This document shows, one piece after another, positions 1 to 8,797 of a DNA stretch of 64,000 bases (the stretch's first letter is position 1; the number at the start of each line of letters is the position of its first letter). Source of the stretch: Halobacillus faecis (lineage in GTDB: Bacteria > Bacillota > Bacilli > Bacillales > Halobacillaceae); assembly GCF_007991335.1 (NCBI RefSeq), contig NZ_BJYD01000006.1, positions 243,239 through 307,238 of the forward strand, read 5' to 3'. The notes under the pieces were generated by a model. It worked only from the letters and a program-made list of their open reading frames with translations. It was not told where the DNA came from and made no database searches. The position numbers were made by a program, and so were the translations under genes.

Positions 1-1565
1 AGTGCTACGATGATCTCTCCTAAATGATTATGAAAAAGCGCATGGGAGAACACATCTAATAACTCAGACCGCTCTTTTGTTAGTAGATTTGTACTTGGGT
101 CGATTGGCTGCTCATCAAAATATTGTTCTAAGCGGTCATTCAGGATCCGGATGCCACCGTAATCACGGAGTACCGCCTTTTCCGGCTTTCCTTTTTTAAA
201 AATAACAACACAATTTTGGAGATGAGCTTCCATACTGATACCATATTTCGTAATCAATGTAAGCACACCGGGCAGCACCGTCTTCGCATAGTCATAGATG
301 AACGATTCGTATGAAGGGTACGCCTCCGCTACTTCTTCTACGATCAGTTTTCCTGAAAACGGAGAAGGCGCGAGCAAAGAAGCCGCCGGAATCGCAACTT
401 CATCAATCACCAAATCACGTTCTGGATTTTCTCGTAGAATCGCCGCTGCGTTTTTTTGCAGGAAATTCTCGTGCTCTTTTTGAGCAGGCTTATAATGAAT
501 ACCGACTTCCTCCCCTATGACGGATAATGATTGGGATAGTCCATGATCTCGACTAAAGACCGTTTGTAAGAGTCGCGATAAAGTAGGACCATTTTTTGTC
601 GATGCTGCTGAAACGGTCCGCACCGCACTTGTCATTTGTACATTGACAGCGGTTTTGATGTGATGCTTGAACCGATCGTCTAGCGGTGCCAGCGACCGGA
701 AAGAAATTAGTGCAGATGTAGGGATGCTGACTTCTTTAACCGGAAGTAGTAATTTTTCTTTTAAATCATCCTTATAATATTTTGTGATGGTATGTTCCCA
801 TTGCCATGGATGGATCGGAATCATTTCATAGTCTTCCGCATCTAAGTCATGATTTTCACAGGTGAGTTGAACAGCTTTATTTAACTCCGGGTACTCTTGC
901 AAAAGGATGGACTTCGTGCTCTCACCGTTTTTGGAAGTCATATGATATCGATCTTTATGAACGAGCAGTGGCAGGACATCGGGCTTCCCTTCCCATTCCG
1001 GTGCGTACCGGGCGACATCTTCAGGCGTCACGCCCATTCTCGTTCGGCTGCAAGGGTGGATGGTATGCCCTTGAATCACCCACTGCTCAAGAAAGTTCAA
1101 CGGGCTCTTGAGAGTAGCTGCATAGGATAACGCATCTTCTGCCAGGTTTTCGATTTGTCTTTTTCTATGCTCCGCTACTGTAAGTGCCAAAGCCAGGTTC
1201 GTCACACTGTTGAGGACTTCTTTATAAAAATCAGGTTGATTATTTCCCGGGAAAAGCAGTTCTAAGCAAGTTTCGGATTTATCGACTAAGATTTGATTTC
1301 CATCCCGATTCAGAAAGCGGATATCACCATCAATATCGATGTGATGAAATATGTAAAGATTAGCTACAGGTACGTGAAGTTCTCCACTGGTTAAGAAAAG
1401 AACCAATGTCTTTCCCTCGTTTCTCCATTCAAAAGGGACGACACGCTCCCGAAAAATCGCTTGTATGAATTGATGTAAAGTGAGGAGATCCGCTTTATTC
1501 ATATATTCTAAAAATGTGGATTCATAACCCGGTAACTTCTTTTGTATTACATTCATGGCTTCCAT
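1..1565 (-). CDS. IucA/IucC family NIS siderophore synthetase, C-terminus cut by window edge
   Basis: The minus-strand frame is open from an ATG at 1565 to the left edge, so about 521 residues of the N-terminal and central part are present and the C-terminus is missing. The ATG follows GGAGGTGAATACA, a strong ribosome binding site. Family motifs are visible in order: HPCSRTRMG (substrate/ATP region), IPIHPWQW, a SAVRT segment and EAHLQN, all typical of NRPS-independent siderophore synthetases that condense carboxylates with amines in an ATP-dependent way in the cytosol. It is divergent from an FhuF-like iron reductase with a Fur-like box between, which supports an iron-acquisition role. Which siderophore is made cannot be told from this fragment. 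Confidence 0.9.
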   Translation of the reverse strand, partial: MEAMNVIQKKLPGYESTFLEYMNKADLLTLHQFIQAIFRERVVPFEWRNEGKTLVLFLTSGELHVPVANLYIFHHIDIDGDIRFLNRDGNQILVDKSETCLELLFPGNNQPDFYKEVLNSVTNLALALTVAEHRKRQIENLAEDALSYAATLKSPLNFLEQWVIQGHTIHPCSRTRMGVTPEDVARYAPEWEGKPDVLPLLVHKDRYHMTSKNGESTKSILLQEYPELNKAVQLTCENHDLDAEDYEMIPIHPWQWEHTITKYYKDDLKEKLLLPVKEVSIPTSALISFRSLAPLDDRFKHHIKTAVNVQMTSAVRTVSAASTKNGPTLSRLLQTVFSRDHGLSQSLSVIGEEVGIHYKPAQKEHENFLQKNAAAILRENPERDLVIDEVAIPAASLLAPSPFSGKLIVEEVAEAYPSYESFIYDYAKTVLPGVLTLITKYGISMEAHLQNCVVIFKKGKPEKAVLRDYGGIRILNDRLEQYFDEQPIDPSTNLLTKERSELLDVFSHALFHNHLGEIIVA

Positions 1566-1728
1566 TGTATTCACCTCCATGGAGGAATGATGTAGCATTG
1601 TGAACTTGCCTATTCCCTAAATCCGTGGATCGTAATCGACCCCTCTTGTGCCCATGACCTTAGCTTACTCCCAAGTCCATGTCCATTATGCTTCTTAAGT
1701 TGTTGTATGGATGGTTTTATTTTATAAT

Positions 1729-1743
1729 TGAAAACAGTTATCA
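1729..1743. promoter_or_regulatory. Candidate Fur box between siderophore genes
   Basis: The 15-mer TGAAAACAGTTATCA matches 11 of the 14 defined positions of the Bacillus 7-1-7 Fur box TGATAATNATTATCA. It lies 35-49 bases upstream of the FhuF-like start and in the gap between two divergent iron genes, where Fur control is expected. The match is to a consensus recalled from B. subtilis; binding is inferred. Confidence 0.5.
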
Positions 1744-1777
1744 GCAAAAATAAAGCTTACTAACGGGAGACATCGAT

Positions 1778-2521
1778 ATGAAACGAGTATTTGAACAAAT
1801 TCAGAACGACCATCGCATCTTTGTTGGTTCTGAGTACAAGGACCGTTCTCATTACAAAGTCGATGACCTCATACAAGATAAAGATGCGATGAAAGCATTA
1901 CTGGAAATACAAAAAGATCAGTTGGGTGCCCCTAACATGGCCATTACTGGTTTATTGTTCGGGAAAATGTATTCTGTGCTCACAATGGGATTGTTCGAGA
2001 CGATGATCAAGCACGGCGTCATTATTGATGCAAGCCCTGAAAACATCAGCATTGAACTAAAAGAAAAAAATGCGATGAATTACATGGTTGACGATTCAGC
2101 TTTTCACAAGATGGCGGACTTGCCGGAACACAAAGTGAAAGAATACGTTCATACTTTCATAACCCAGCACTTGCAGCCATTGTTCCAAACCGTTGCACAA
2201 GTGTCCAAGTGCAAGACGACACATATGCGTTCCATCGTCTCTCACAACCTTCACCAACGAAAATGTGCACTTGTGAAAGAACAGGCAGATGAATGGACAG
2301 AGACCGTTTTCCGCTGGTTCACCACCCATGAACTGTTCAAGGAAAACCGGAGGAACCCTCTCCATTTCAAGTTCCGCTTTTACCAGGCGGATAACGGAAA
2401 AGAAACCTACGTCAGACGTCACTGCTGCATGAAATATATGCTGCACGATGCTGATAAATCCAAATGCTGTCCCACCTGCCCCCTTATTCCAGACGAAGAG
2501 CGCGACGACAGGATCAAATAA
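1778..2521 (+). CDS. FhuF-like ferric-siderophore reductase with C-terminal 2Fe-2S motif
   Basis: The 247-residue cytoplasmic protein ends with a cysteine cluster: Cys216-Cys217, then Cys230-Cys231 and Cys234. This is the CC-x(n)-CxxC arrangement that binds the 2Fe-2S centre of FhuF-type reductases, which release iron from imported ferric siderophores. The rest has no membrane segment. A GGGAG element sits 8 bases before the ATG. It is transcribed away from the IucA/IucC gene, shares the intergenic Fur-like box, and is closed by a hairpin directly after the stop. Similarity to FhuF is confined to the C-terminal motif, so the exact substrate is open. Confidence 0.75.
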   Translation: MKRVFEQIQNDHRIFVGSEYKDRSHYKVDDLIQDKDAMKALLEIQKDQLGAPNMAITGLLFGKMYSVLTMGLFETMIKHGVIIDASPENISIELKEKNAMNYMVDDSAFHKMADLPEHKVKEYVHTFITQHLQPLFQTVAQVSKCKTTHMRSIVSHNLHQRKCALVKEQADEWTETVFRWFTTHELFKENRRNPLHFKFRFYQADNGKETYVRRHCCMKYMLHDADKSKCCPTCPLIPDEERDDRIK

Positions 2522-2553
2522 AGCCCGAGCTAAACAAAAAGCTCAGGGCTTAT
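2521..2553 (+). terminator. Hairpin terminator after fhuF-like gene
   Basis: AAGCCC-GAGCT pairs with AGCTC-AGGGCTT around an 8-base A-rich loop, followed by TATTTTAT. One base is bulged. It begins at the stop codon. Confidence 0.65.
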
Positions 2554-2567
2554 TTTATGGAAAAAAA

Positions 2568-2629
2568 TGTATGACCTGGTACACCAAAATACGTAAGACC
2601 TGGTCACACAATAACTTGTATGACCTGGC
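2568..2629. repeat. Three phased copies of TGTATGACCTGGT repeat
   Basis: Copies start at 2568 (TGTATGACCTGGT), 2592 (CGTAAGACCTGGT) and 2617 (TGTATGACCTGGC), so the spacing is 24 and 25 bases. The bases between cores are not conserved. The same core in reverse orientation recurs at 13,816, 13,840 and 14,113. The array lies between two convergent terminators, so it is unlikely to be translated. Confidence 0.7.
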
Positions 2630-2681
2630 AAACCAATATTTTCCACAACCTTGTGTCCTATACTCGTTACTCATTAATGAC

Positions 2682-2719
2682 GAAAACTCCCTACAAAATT
2701 TATATTGTAGGGAGCTTTT
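2682..2719 (-). terminator. Terminator of the mannitol operon
   Basis: A perfect 10-bp stem, CTCCCTACAA (2687-2696) with TTGTAGGGAG (2705-2714), with an 8-base loop. Read on the minus strand it is followed by TTTTCG, just past the mtlD stop codon. Confidence 0.85.
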
Positions 2720-2724
2720 ATTAG

Positions 2725-3870
2725 TTAGTTCATGTCTTTATACATTTTTTCTACCAATTGGACTAATCGATGATCATTACTTAGTTCGGAGATCTCCTGA
2801 AAAGCACCTGTAAGTCCTTGGTCCAAAATTTTATCCTGCAGCTCTTTTGCTTCAGTGTCTGATTCATTTTTGTAGCTCAGTGCAGCTGCAATAACAGTTA
2901 CTAAATATTGCGGGTCCTCTTTCAACCGCTCTAAATATTCAACAGCTGGACGGACCAGACGGTCTTTCGGTCCAAGCTTCCGAATCGGAGCACGCCCAAC
3001 ACGGGTGACTTCATCCGACAGGTCCGGGTTTAAGAAACGGTTGATGATCTGGTCTATATAAGCCTCATGTTGTTCCTTGCCGAATCCATACTTCTCAATC
3101 AGTACAGCTCCCGTTTCACTTAGTGCGCCTTCAACCTTTTCCTTGACTCTATGATCGTCCATCGCGTCTTTGATCGTTGAATGACCATAATAGCTTCCGA
3201 GATAGGCCGTCGCTGCATGTCCTGTATTGACCGTGAACAACTTCCTTTCAATATAAGGTGTCAGGTCCTCCACATAGGTGATTCCTTCGACTTGCGGCTG
3301 GACCCCTTTTATAGTCGGGGTTTCCACTACCCATTCATAATAGGGTTCAACCTTCACAGTTAAAGGATCTTCATTGTGTTGATCCGGTACAATCCTGTCT
3401 ACGGCTGCATTCGGAAATCCGATGGAATCTTCCAATTGATTCTGCAACGTTTCATCCATGTTTTCAAGCACATGTTGCTTCAATGTTTCAGACCCACCAA
3501 TCATGTTTTCACAAGCAATGACATTCAAAGGTCCAGATTGATCTGTGATACGTTTTTCTACTCCTTCTGCCAAAAGCTTTGCGATGACAGGAAGAATGTT
3601 AGGTCCAACAGCTGTTGTGACAAGGTCTGCTTGAGCGATCGCTTCCACAACGTCTTTGGGCTGTTTCATACTGTTCAATCCGCTGACATTTTTAACCTTA
3701 ATGTAAGAATCGTCCCCAGCCAACTCCACTAGGTACTGATTGCGTTCATTCAATAGATCGATCAACGCCTCGTTCACATCGACAAAAACGGTCTCGTAAC
3801 CAGACTGATCAAGAAGCGCGCCGATGAAACCTCGTCCTATATTCCCTGCTCCGAAATGAACAGCTTTCAT
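2725..3870 (-). CDS. mtlD: Mannitol-1-phosphate 5-dehydrogenase
   Basis: Oxidises mannitol-1-phosphate, delivered by the PTS, to fructose-6-phosphate with NAD+. The 381-residue protein starts MKAVHFGAGNIGRGFIG, the NAD-binding glycine-rich loop of this family. The frame is open further upstream to 3924, but the ATG at 3870 is preceded by AGGTGGAG and begins exactly where the family does, one base after the mtlF stop, so it was chosen. It is the last gene of mtlA-mtlR-mtlF-mtlD and is followed by a strong terminator. Length and motifs are normal. Confidence 0.95.
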   Translation of the reverse strand: MKAVHFGAGNIGRGFIGALLDQSGYETVFVDVNEALIDLLNERNQYLVELAGDDSYIKVKNVSGLNSMKQPKDVVEAIAQADLVTTAVGPNILPVIAKLLAEGVEKRITDQSGPLNVIACENMIGGSETLKQHVLENMDETLQNQLEDSIGFPNAAVDRIVPDQHNEDPLTVKVEPYYEWVVETPTIKGVQPQVEGITYVEDLTPYIERKLFTVNTGHAATAYLGSYYGHSTIKDAMDDHRVKEKVEGALSETGAVLIEKYGFGKEQHEAYIDQIINRFLNPDLSDEVTRVGRAPIRKLGPKDRLVRPAVEYLERLKEDPQYLVTVIAAALSYKNESDTEAKELQDKILDQGLTGAFQEISELSNDHRLVQLVEKMYKDMN

Positions 3871-3871
3871 C

Positions 3872-4309
3872 TTACTCCACCTCGCTGAACGTCTGGAGAA
3901 CTTCTTCCTTCGTTTCCGCTGCAATTAATTTTTCAACATTCTCTTCTTCTGAACAAACGATAGCAATTTGAGAAAGGATTTCTAAATGCTCGTTGCCTTT
4001 TCCAGCAATCCCGATTAGGAGTTTAACGATATTTCCGTCTCCGAAATCCACCCCTTCTGGAACCGTAACAACAGAAATACCTGTTTCATTGACGGCTTTC
4101 TTCGCATCCTCTGTACCATGCGGAATGGCTACGAAGTTCCCCATGAACGTGGATGTGATTTCCTCACGCTTCAGCATTTCTTCGATGTAAGCTTCGTCTA
4201 CATAGCCTTGTTCATTTAGAATGCCGCCAACATAGCGGATGGCTTCTTCTTTTGTTGCCAAGCTCTTGTTCAATTCGATGTTTTCTTTTTTCAAAATGTT
4301 TGTAGACAT
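3872..4309 (-). CDS. mtlF: Mannitol-specific PTS enzyme IIA
   Basis: This 145-residue cytoplasmic protein carries phosphate from HPr to the IIB domain of MtlA. His64 in AIPHGT is the expected phosphorylation site. It is encoded as a separate IIA protein, as in Bacillus and Geobacillus, which agrees with the IICB-only MtlA found upstream. The stop codon overlaps the mtlD translation start region (TAAG-ATG), suggesting coupled translation. Confidence 0.95.
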   Translation of the reverse strand: MSTNILKKENIELNKSLATKEEAIRYVGGILNEQGYVDEAYIEEMLKREEITSTFMGNFVAIPHGTEDAKKAVNETGISVVTVPEGVDFGDGNIVKLLIGIAGKGNEHLEILSQIAIVCSEEENVEKLIAAETKEEVLQTFSEVE

Positions 4310-4322
4310 TATAAAAACTCCC

Positions 4323-6416
4323 TTATCCTTTTGATTTTAAAAACGTATAAAGTTGGTTGGCTAAATAATGGAGGATGTTCTCCTCCTGTTCTGATTCTAA
4401 AATCGACGTACACTCTTCATCTTCTATAATGAGAGAACTAATGAAACTCAACGTCTCTAATCCTTCTTGACTGGGTGCTTCAGGTGCCAGCATAAGCAGC
4501 ATCGTTTTGATGGGCATCTCTTCTCCGTCCATCCCCTGTACCTTCAAAGGTTCAGTCAAGATATGAACCGAAAAGGAAGGCTCGTCAATAAAAGAACTAC
4601 GTGCATGGTAGAGCGCGAGTTTTGTACCCGGGATCCCAAGGCCGCCGACTTTTTCCCTTTCCAGCAAGTGGCGAACGATGCCTTGCACTTCAGACACAGC
4701 TCCACTTTCTTTTAAATCCCCCACCGCATGTTCCAATGCACGATCCACATGAGAAGCTTCTATGTTCGTCACAACTAGATGATCGAGAAGCTTTCTCATG
4801 GTATGAGCATAGCGTTCATAAGCCTCAATGCTTTCTCTAATTGACTGAAACGACTTCTCACCTTGGACCTTTTGTTCCATTGCAGGCTTTCTCATTTGCT
4901 TCGTCACACGCACACGTCGAATCGCATGCTCAATTTTGTGAATATCCTTTTGAGGTAATACAGGACTCACCTGCACATAGTCCTCTATATCTACAAGACG
5001 AATGGTTGATATGATTAAGTCGTAGTGAGCCCGATCCATTCCCTCAAGATCAAACAGAGAATGGTGTTCAATCTGCTCAATTTCATTGAATTTTTTTTGT
5101 AATTTGGCCGCCAGTATTTTAGCCGTGCCGATACCGCTCGAACAAACGACAAGGACATTAATCCCTGCTACACCTTCCATGTTCAGGAGTGCAGATGCAA
5201 AATGCATGACGATAAAAGCGGTTTCTTCACGCGGGAACTGCAATCCTGGAAAAACTTCCTGAAGCGACTTTTCCACTTCTTCGAACAAAACAGGGTAATC
5301 TTCTTCCATCTGATCAGTAAATGAATTTTCAATATCCATGTTATGCTGCAAACGGTACACACTAGGTTTCAAGTGGACCACAAGATCATTCAATAAACGA
5401 TCATACTCGTGGAAATCCATCCCTACACGCTGAGATACTTTGGCGATCAGCTGCTTCGCTTTAAAAGCAATACTCATACTTGAATCCTCAAGCAAAGAAT
5501 CTCGATTGTACCTGGCCTTGGCTCCCATCAAATGCATCGTAATATGGCCGGTTTCCGCTTCTGGTATAGAGAGTTGGAACGCGCCGGCTAATTGATCGAT
5601 CAAGCCTTCCGCAAACGTGTACTCTTTTGTAGAACGAAGCTTTTCTAACTGTGCTTCATCGATATGAATCTTTTCCCCTTGCTGCATGCGTTCAATCGCT
5701 AAAGCAAGGTGGACGACTAAGGCTATATAGGCACTATCTGCGAGAGGATACGATAAGTCTTTCCGCAACTCATCGACATGATGTTCGATAAGCGCAAGCG
5801 TTTCTTTATTTACGATATCCAGCAACTGTGTGGATAAAGAATCTTCTACCACCTGATTCCCTTCCTGGATGTTCTGCCTTACCATGGAGAAAAAATCAAG
5901 CTCGTTCATATGGGTCATGATTAATTGGCTGATGGCTTCTCTTATTCCCGATTCTTCTCCGACAACTTCGACGCCATAGCCTCTTTTTCTAACAAGTTTC
6001 AATTGAAAGTCCTTGAGGTGTTCTTCAATCTTATCAAGGTCATGACTGATTGTTGCTACCGTGACACCAAGATCATTTGCAATCGCCACAAGCTTGACAG
6101 GTTCACGAGTTTCCAAAAGCTTAGATAAAATCAACACATGCCTCTCTTCCGGCGTATAATCCACCGAAGCTTGCTTCTTCAACTCCATTTTCAGCGTTTT
6201 CATCTGATCCACAGGCCCTTTTACCAAAAGGACGCCTCCGGATTCTTTCTCTAATGCCAACTCCCTTTCGGCCAGGAGATCTCCTAATCCTTTCAAATCC
6301 CGATGCACCGTTCTTGTGCTGATATCGAGTTCTTTGGCCAATTGCTTTACCGTCACTTGATCTTCCTGACCAAGCAGGCGATCTAAAATCTTCCTTTCAC
6401 GACCTGTCACATACAT
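4323..6416 (-). CDS. mtlR: Mannitol operon transcriptional activator MtlR
   Basis: A PTS-controlled activator of 697 residues. An N-terminal helix-turn-helix (ISTRTVHRDLKGL, around residues 30-45) is followed by a second winged-helix segment, two PRD domains (around residues 180-400), an EIIB-like domain with the cysteine in VVCSSGIGTA, and a C-terminal EIIA-like domain. This order is that of Bacillus/Geobacillus MtlR, whose activity responds to phosphorylation by HPr and MtlA/MtlF. The frame is open to 6452, but the ATG at 6416 has GGAGGTGG at the right distance and starts MYVTGRERKIL, the usual N-terminus. An MtlR-type palindrome lies upstream at 6518-6540. Confidence 0.93.
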   Translation of the reverse strand: MYVTGRERKILDRLLGQEDQVTVKQLAKELDISTRTVHRDLKGLGDLLAERELALEKESGGVLLVKGPVDQMKTLKMELKKQASVDYTPEERHVLILSKLLETREPVKLVAIANDLGVTVATISHDLDKIEEHLKDFQLKLVRKRGYGVEVVGEESGIREAISQLIMTHMNELDFFSMVRQNIQEGNQVVEDSLSTQLLDIVNKETLALIEHHVDELRKDLSYPLADSAYIALVVHLALAIERMQQGEKIHIDEAQLEKLRSTKEYTFAEGLIDQLAGAFQLSIPEAETGHITMHLMGAKARYNRDSLLEDSSMSIAFKAKQLIAKVSQRVGMDFHEYDRLLNDLVVHLKPSVYRLQHNMDIENSFTDQMEEDYPVLFEEVEKSLQEVFPGLQFPREETAFIVMHFASALLNMEGVAGINVLVVCSSGIGTAKILAAKLQKKFNEIEQIEHHSLFDLEGMDRAHYDLIISTIRLVDIEDYVQVSPVLPQKDIHKIEHAIRRVRVTKQMRKPAMEQKVQGEKSFQSIRESIEAYERYAHTMRKLLDHLVVTNIEASHVDRALEHAVGDLKESGAVSEVQGIVRHLLEREKVGGLGIPGTKLALYHARSSFIDEPSFSVHILTEPLKVQGMDGEEMPIKTMLLMLAPEAPSQEGLETLSFISSLIIEDEECTSILESEQEENILHYLANQLYTFLKSKG

Positions 6417-6517
6417 CCCTGATCCACCTCCTTCAAGGACAAGATTTAACAACTATTGTTTCTATACTTCTATGATAGGTTGCATCGTAAGGGTTTTCAA
6501 TGATTAGAAAAGTCATC

Positions 6518-6540
6518 TTCGTCACACGATCTGTGACAAA
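6518..6540. promoter_or_regulatory. MtlR-type operator upstream of mtlR
   Basis: The segment contains GTCACA-CGATC-TGTGAC within TTC...CAAA, close to the TTGNCACA-N4-TGTGNCAA operator described for Geobacillus MtlR. It lies about 100 bases upstream of the mtlR start and suggests an internal MtlR-dependent promoter. Confidence 0.55.
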
Positions 6541-6602
6541 ATTTAATAAGCTATCCTTTTTTAAAAATGGCATAATGATCTAGATAATCAACGTCCGTAG
6601 CA

Positions 6603-6695
6603 TGTATCGATGGGTTTTGAACATTTATCGATGAGTTTCCTACGTTTATCAGCGGGTTATTGTCATTTATCGGTGACTTCGACTTTTGATCAGCC
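6603..6695. repeat. 21-bp tandem degenerate repeat between mtlA and mtlR
   Basis: Units start at 6603 (TGTATCGATGGGTT), 6624 (TTTATCGATGAGTT), 6645 (TTTATCAGCGGGTT) and 6666 (TTTATCGGTGACTT), each exactly 21 bases apart, with a fifth, shifted unit near 6685. The core TTTATCRRYG is conserved and the rest drifts. It sits inside the mtl operon gap. Confidence 0.75.
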
Positions 6696-6764
6696 CCCTT
6701 GAACTCTTAAGCGATTTCAGTACTATGAGCAGCTTTAGAAGTTCGAACCTTGAAACAGAATACA

Positions 6765-6790
6765 AAGACCTGATCGCAGGATCAGGCCTC
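6765..6790 (-). terminator. Hairpin after mtlA
   Basis: CCTGATC (6769-6775) pairs with GATCAGG (6780-6786); on the minus strand it is followed by TCTTTGTATT. It may partially terminate after mtlA, giving mtlA more transcript than mtlR-F-D. Confidence 0.6.
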
Positions 6791-6798
6791 AAGAGTTG

Positions 6799-8274
6799 TT
6801 ATTCAGATTTAAGTTCGTTTACGAGTTCATCATACTTCGGACTGTTCAAGAAATTTTCAACTGAGATGTGGTGAGCGTTTGGTACCCTTTGTATCGCACG
6901 TTCCGTCAAGTCTTTGTGAGTGATGACAATGTCTACATCATTAGGCAGATCATTGATGGCCATGTTGGTGACATCAATTTGGATGCCGGCTTTCTTGAAC
7001 TTGTTCTTCAATAGAGATGCTCCCATTGCACTGGACCCCATCCCCGCGTCACAAGCGAAGATGATTTTATCGACACGGCTGCGGTCTACGGAAGGAACGA
7101 CATCTGTGTTTCTTTCTGAAACCTCTTCATTCACTTTTTCTTTTTGCTCTTCTTGTTGAGAATTCAACTGTCCAGAAACAGAGCTCTTCTTCCCTTTCAT
7201 TTCTTCCATTTTTGCTGTAGCTTCGTTCAAATTTTCTTCCTCGTCATTTTTGCTGAATTTAAGGATGAAGGAAGCGACTAGGAATGATGCTAGTGTCGCA
7301 AGAAGAACACCTGCAATGACACCAAGGTGATCACCTCTGGCAGTCAATGGCATAAGTGCAACAATACTTCCTGGAGAAGGAGTCGCCGTCAAACCAACAC
7401 CGAATGCTACGAACGTTGTTGTTCCGGTTACACCACCGGCAATGGCTGCTAAAATCAATGCCGGTTTAGACAAGATGTAAGGGAAGTAAATTTCGTGAAT
7501 ACCACCAAAGAAGTGAATGATGGCAGCACCTGGTGCTGTCTGACGCGAAATTCCTTTTCCAAAGATACTGAATGCCAACAGAATTCCTAGTCCAGGACCC
7601 GGGTTTGTTTCAAGTAAGAATAGAATCGATTTTCCTAATTCCTGTGTCTGATCCACAGCGATCGGACTTAGAATTCCGTGGTTAATCGCATTGTTTAAGA
7701 ATAAGATTTTTGCCGGTTCTATGAAGATATTAACAAGCGGTAATAATCCCGCATTCACTAACGCTTCAACGGCAGAACCCAAAATATTCGTCAGCCCTGA
7801 CATAATTGGACCGATGATATAATAACCGACAATCGCTAGGATCGCTCCCACGATACCAGCAGAGAAGTTGTTGATTAACATTTCAAATCCAGACTTAATT
7901 TTACCTTCAAAAAGTTTATCTACCCATTTGATGGCCAGACCGCCAAGTGGACCAATCAGCATCGCGCCAAGGAACATTGGAATATCCGCTCCGACAATGA
8001 CCCCCATCGTAGCTGTCGCACCTACGACACCTCCGCGAAGGCCGTGGACCAGCCGTCCACCTGTAAAACCGATGAGTAGTGGCAGCAAGAAGGTGATCAT
8101 CGGACCGACCATTTCTGCTAAGTCTTCATTAGGAAAGTATCCATCAGGAATAAATAAAGCGGTTATAATACCCCATGCAATAAATGCTCCAATGTTCGGC
8201 ATGATCATTCCACTTAAAAAGCTTCCGAACCGCTGAACACGAGCCCTTGCACCTGTTTGTTTTTTCTCACTCAT
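6799..8274 (-). CDS. mtlA: Mannitol-specific PTS enzyme IICB
   Basis: The membrane permease that imports and phosphorylates mannitol. Residues about 20-340 form the hydrophobic IIC domain with the conserved GGIHEIYFPYI segment. A Glu/Lys/Ser-rich linker (about 345-395) leads to the IIB domain, where Cys408 in FACDAGMGSS is the phosphocysteine. Total length is 491 residues with no IIA domain, consistent with the separate mtlF. GAGGAGG lies 7-8 bases before the ATG. It is the first gene of the operon and follows a promoter with a cre site and an MtlR operator. Confidence 0.95.
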   Translation of the reverse strand: MSEKKQTGARARVQRFGSFLSGMIMPNIGAFIAWGIITALFIPDGYFPNEDLAEMVGPMITFLLPLLIGFTGGRLVHGLRGGVVGATATMGVIVGADIPMFLGAMLIGPLGGLAIKWVDKLFEGKIKSGFEMLINNFSAGIVGAILAIVGYYIIGPIMSGLTNILGSAVEALVNAGLLPLVNIFIEPAKILFLNNAINHGILSPIAVDQTQELGKSILFLLETNPGPGLGILLAFSIFGKGISRQTAPGAAIIHFFGGIHEIYFPYILSKPALILAAIAGGVTGTTTFVAFGVGLTATPSPGSIVALMPLTARGDHLGVIAGVLLATLASFLVASFILKFSKNDEEENLNEATAKMEEMKGKKSSVSGQLNSQQEEQKEKVNEEVSERNTDVVPSVDRSRVDKIIFACDAGMGSSAMGASLLKNKFKKAGIQIDVTNMAINDLPNDVDIVITHKDLTERAIQRVPNAHHISVENFLNSPKYDELVNELKSE

Positions 8275-8319
8275 GAGATTTCCTCCTCGTCTCGTTTGTT
8301 CTCTTTTTTCTGTACTTTC

Positions 8320-8349
8320 ATAATAAAGCGGTTACACCCCTGTGCTCAA
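8320..8349 (-). promoter_or_regulatory. mtlA promoter with overlapping cre site
   Basis: On the minus strand TTGAGC (8344-8349) and TATTAT (8320-8325) are 18 bases apart. TGTAACCGCTTTAT (8323-8336, minus) matches 12 of 14 positions of the CcpA cre consensus and overlaps the -10 region, which would give carbon catabolite repression. Confidence 0.6.
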
Positions 8350-8367
8350 GACAATCTAAATGCAGCT

Positions 8368-8388
8368 TTGTCATACAAGACGTGACAA
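8368..8388. promoter_or_regulatory. MtlR operator of mtlA
   Basis: TTGTCA and TGACAA arms flank a 9-base centre (TTGTCAtacaagacgTGACAA). It lies just upstream of the -35 element of the mtlA promoter, the position expected for an activator site. Confidence 0.65.
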
Positions 8389-8449
8389 ATCTAAAAAAGG
8401 TTGACAAAACGGAAGAAACGCCGGGCACAAACAGTGACCGACGTCCTTT

Positions 8450-8797
8450 TCAATCTCTTCTTTTCTTCAAACCTGCTTTTATTCCTTTCGCTACCCAATG
8501 GTGAATGAAAAGGGCCACACCGATTCGAAAATAGCTTTCAAATTCAATCAGAAAAAGGGAGATGAGCCATTCATAAACTACCCATGTCATTAGAACGGTC
8601 AATGTAGAGGACATGAAACCCAGCAAGATGGATTCGTGAGAAAAGTATTCCAAGTACGTGATCATGGTAAAACCAGTGAACAAAGAAAAACTTCCAACCC
8701 ACTGTTCTCCACCCCATAGATGATTAAATAAAGCGAAGATCATCAAGATGAATGCACAACTAAATAAAATCGCTCGCTGAGAAGGGCGTTTTCTCAT
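8450..8797 (-). CDS. Uncharacterised small membrane protein
   Basis: The 115-residue protein has three to four hydrophobic segments (about residues 9-25, 35-50, 57-80 and 85-100) and ends in a basic KAGLKKRRD tail. It starts with an ATG that overlaps the stop of the preceding gene by four bases (ATGA), so the two are co-translated. I do not recognise the family. No terminator was clear downstream before mtlA's promoter region. Confidence 0.65.
   Translation of the reverse strand: MRKRPSQRAILFSCAFILMIFALFNHLWGGEQWVGSFSLFTGFTMITYLEYFSHESILLGFMSSTLTVLMTWVVYEWLISLFLIEFESYFRIGVALFIHHWVAKGIKAGLKKRRD

Noticed and set aside
2568..2629. Possible CRISPR array (also 33,228-33,353 and 6,603-6,695)
   Set aside because: Cores are short and degenerate, spacers are 8-14 bases, and there are no cas genes.
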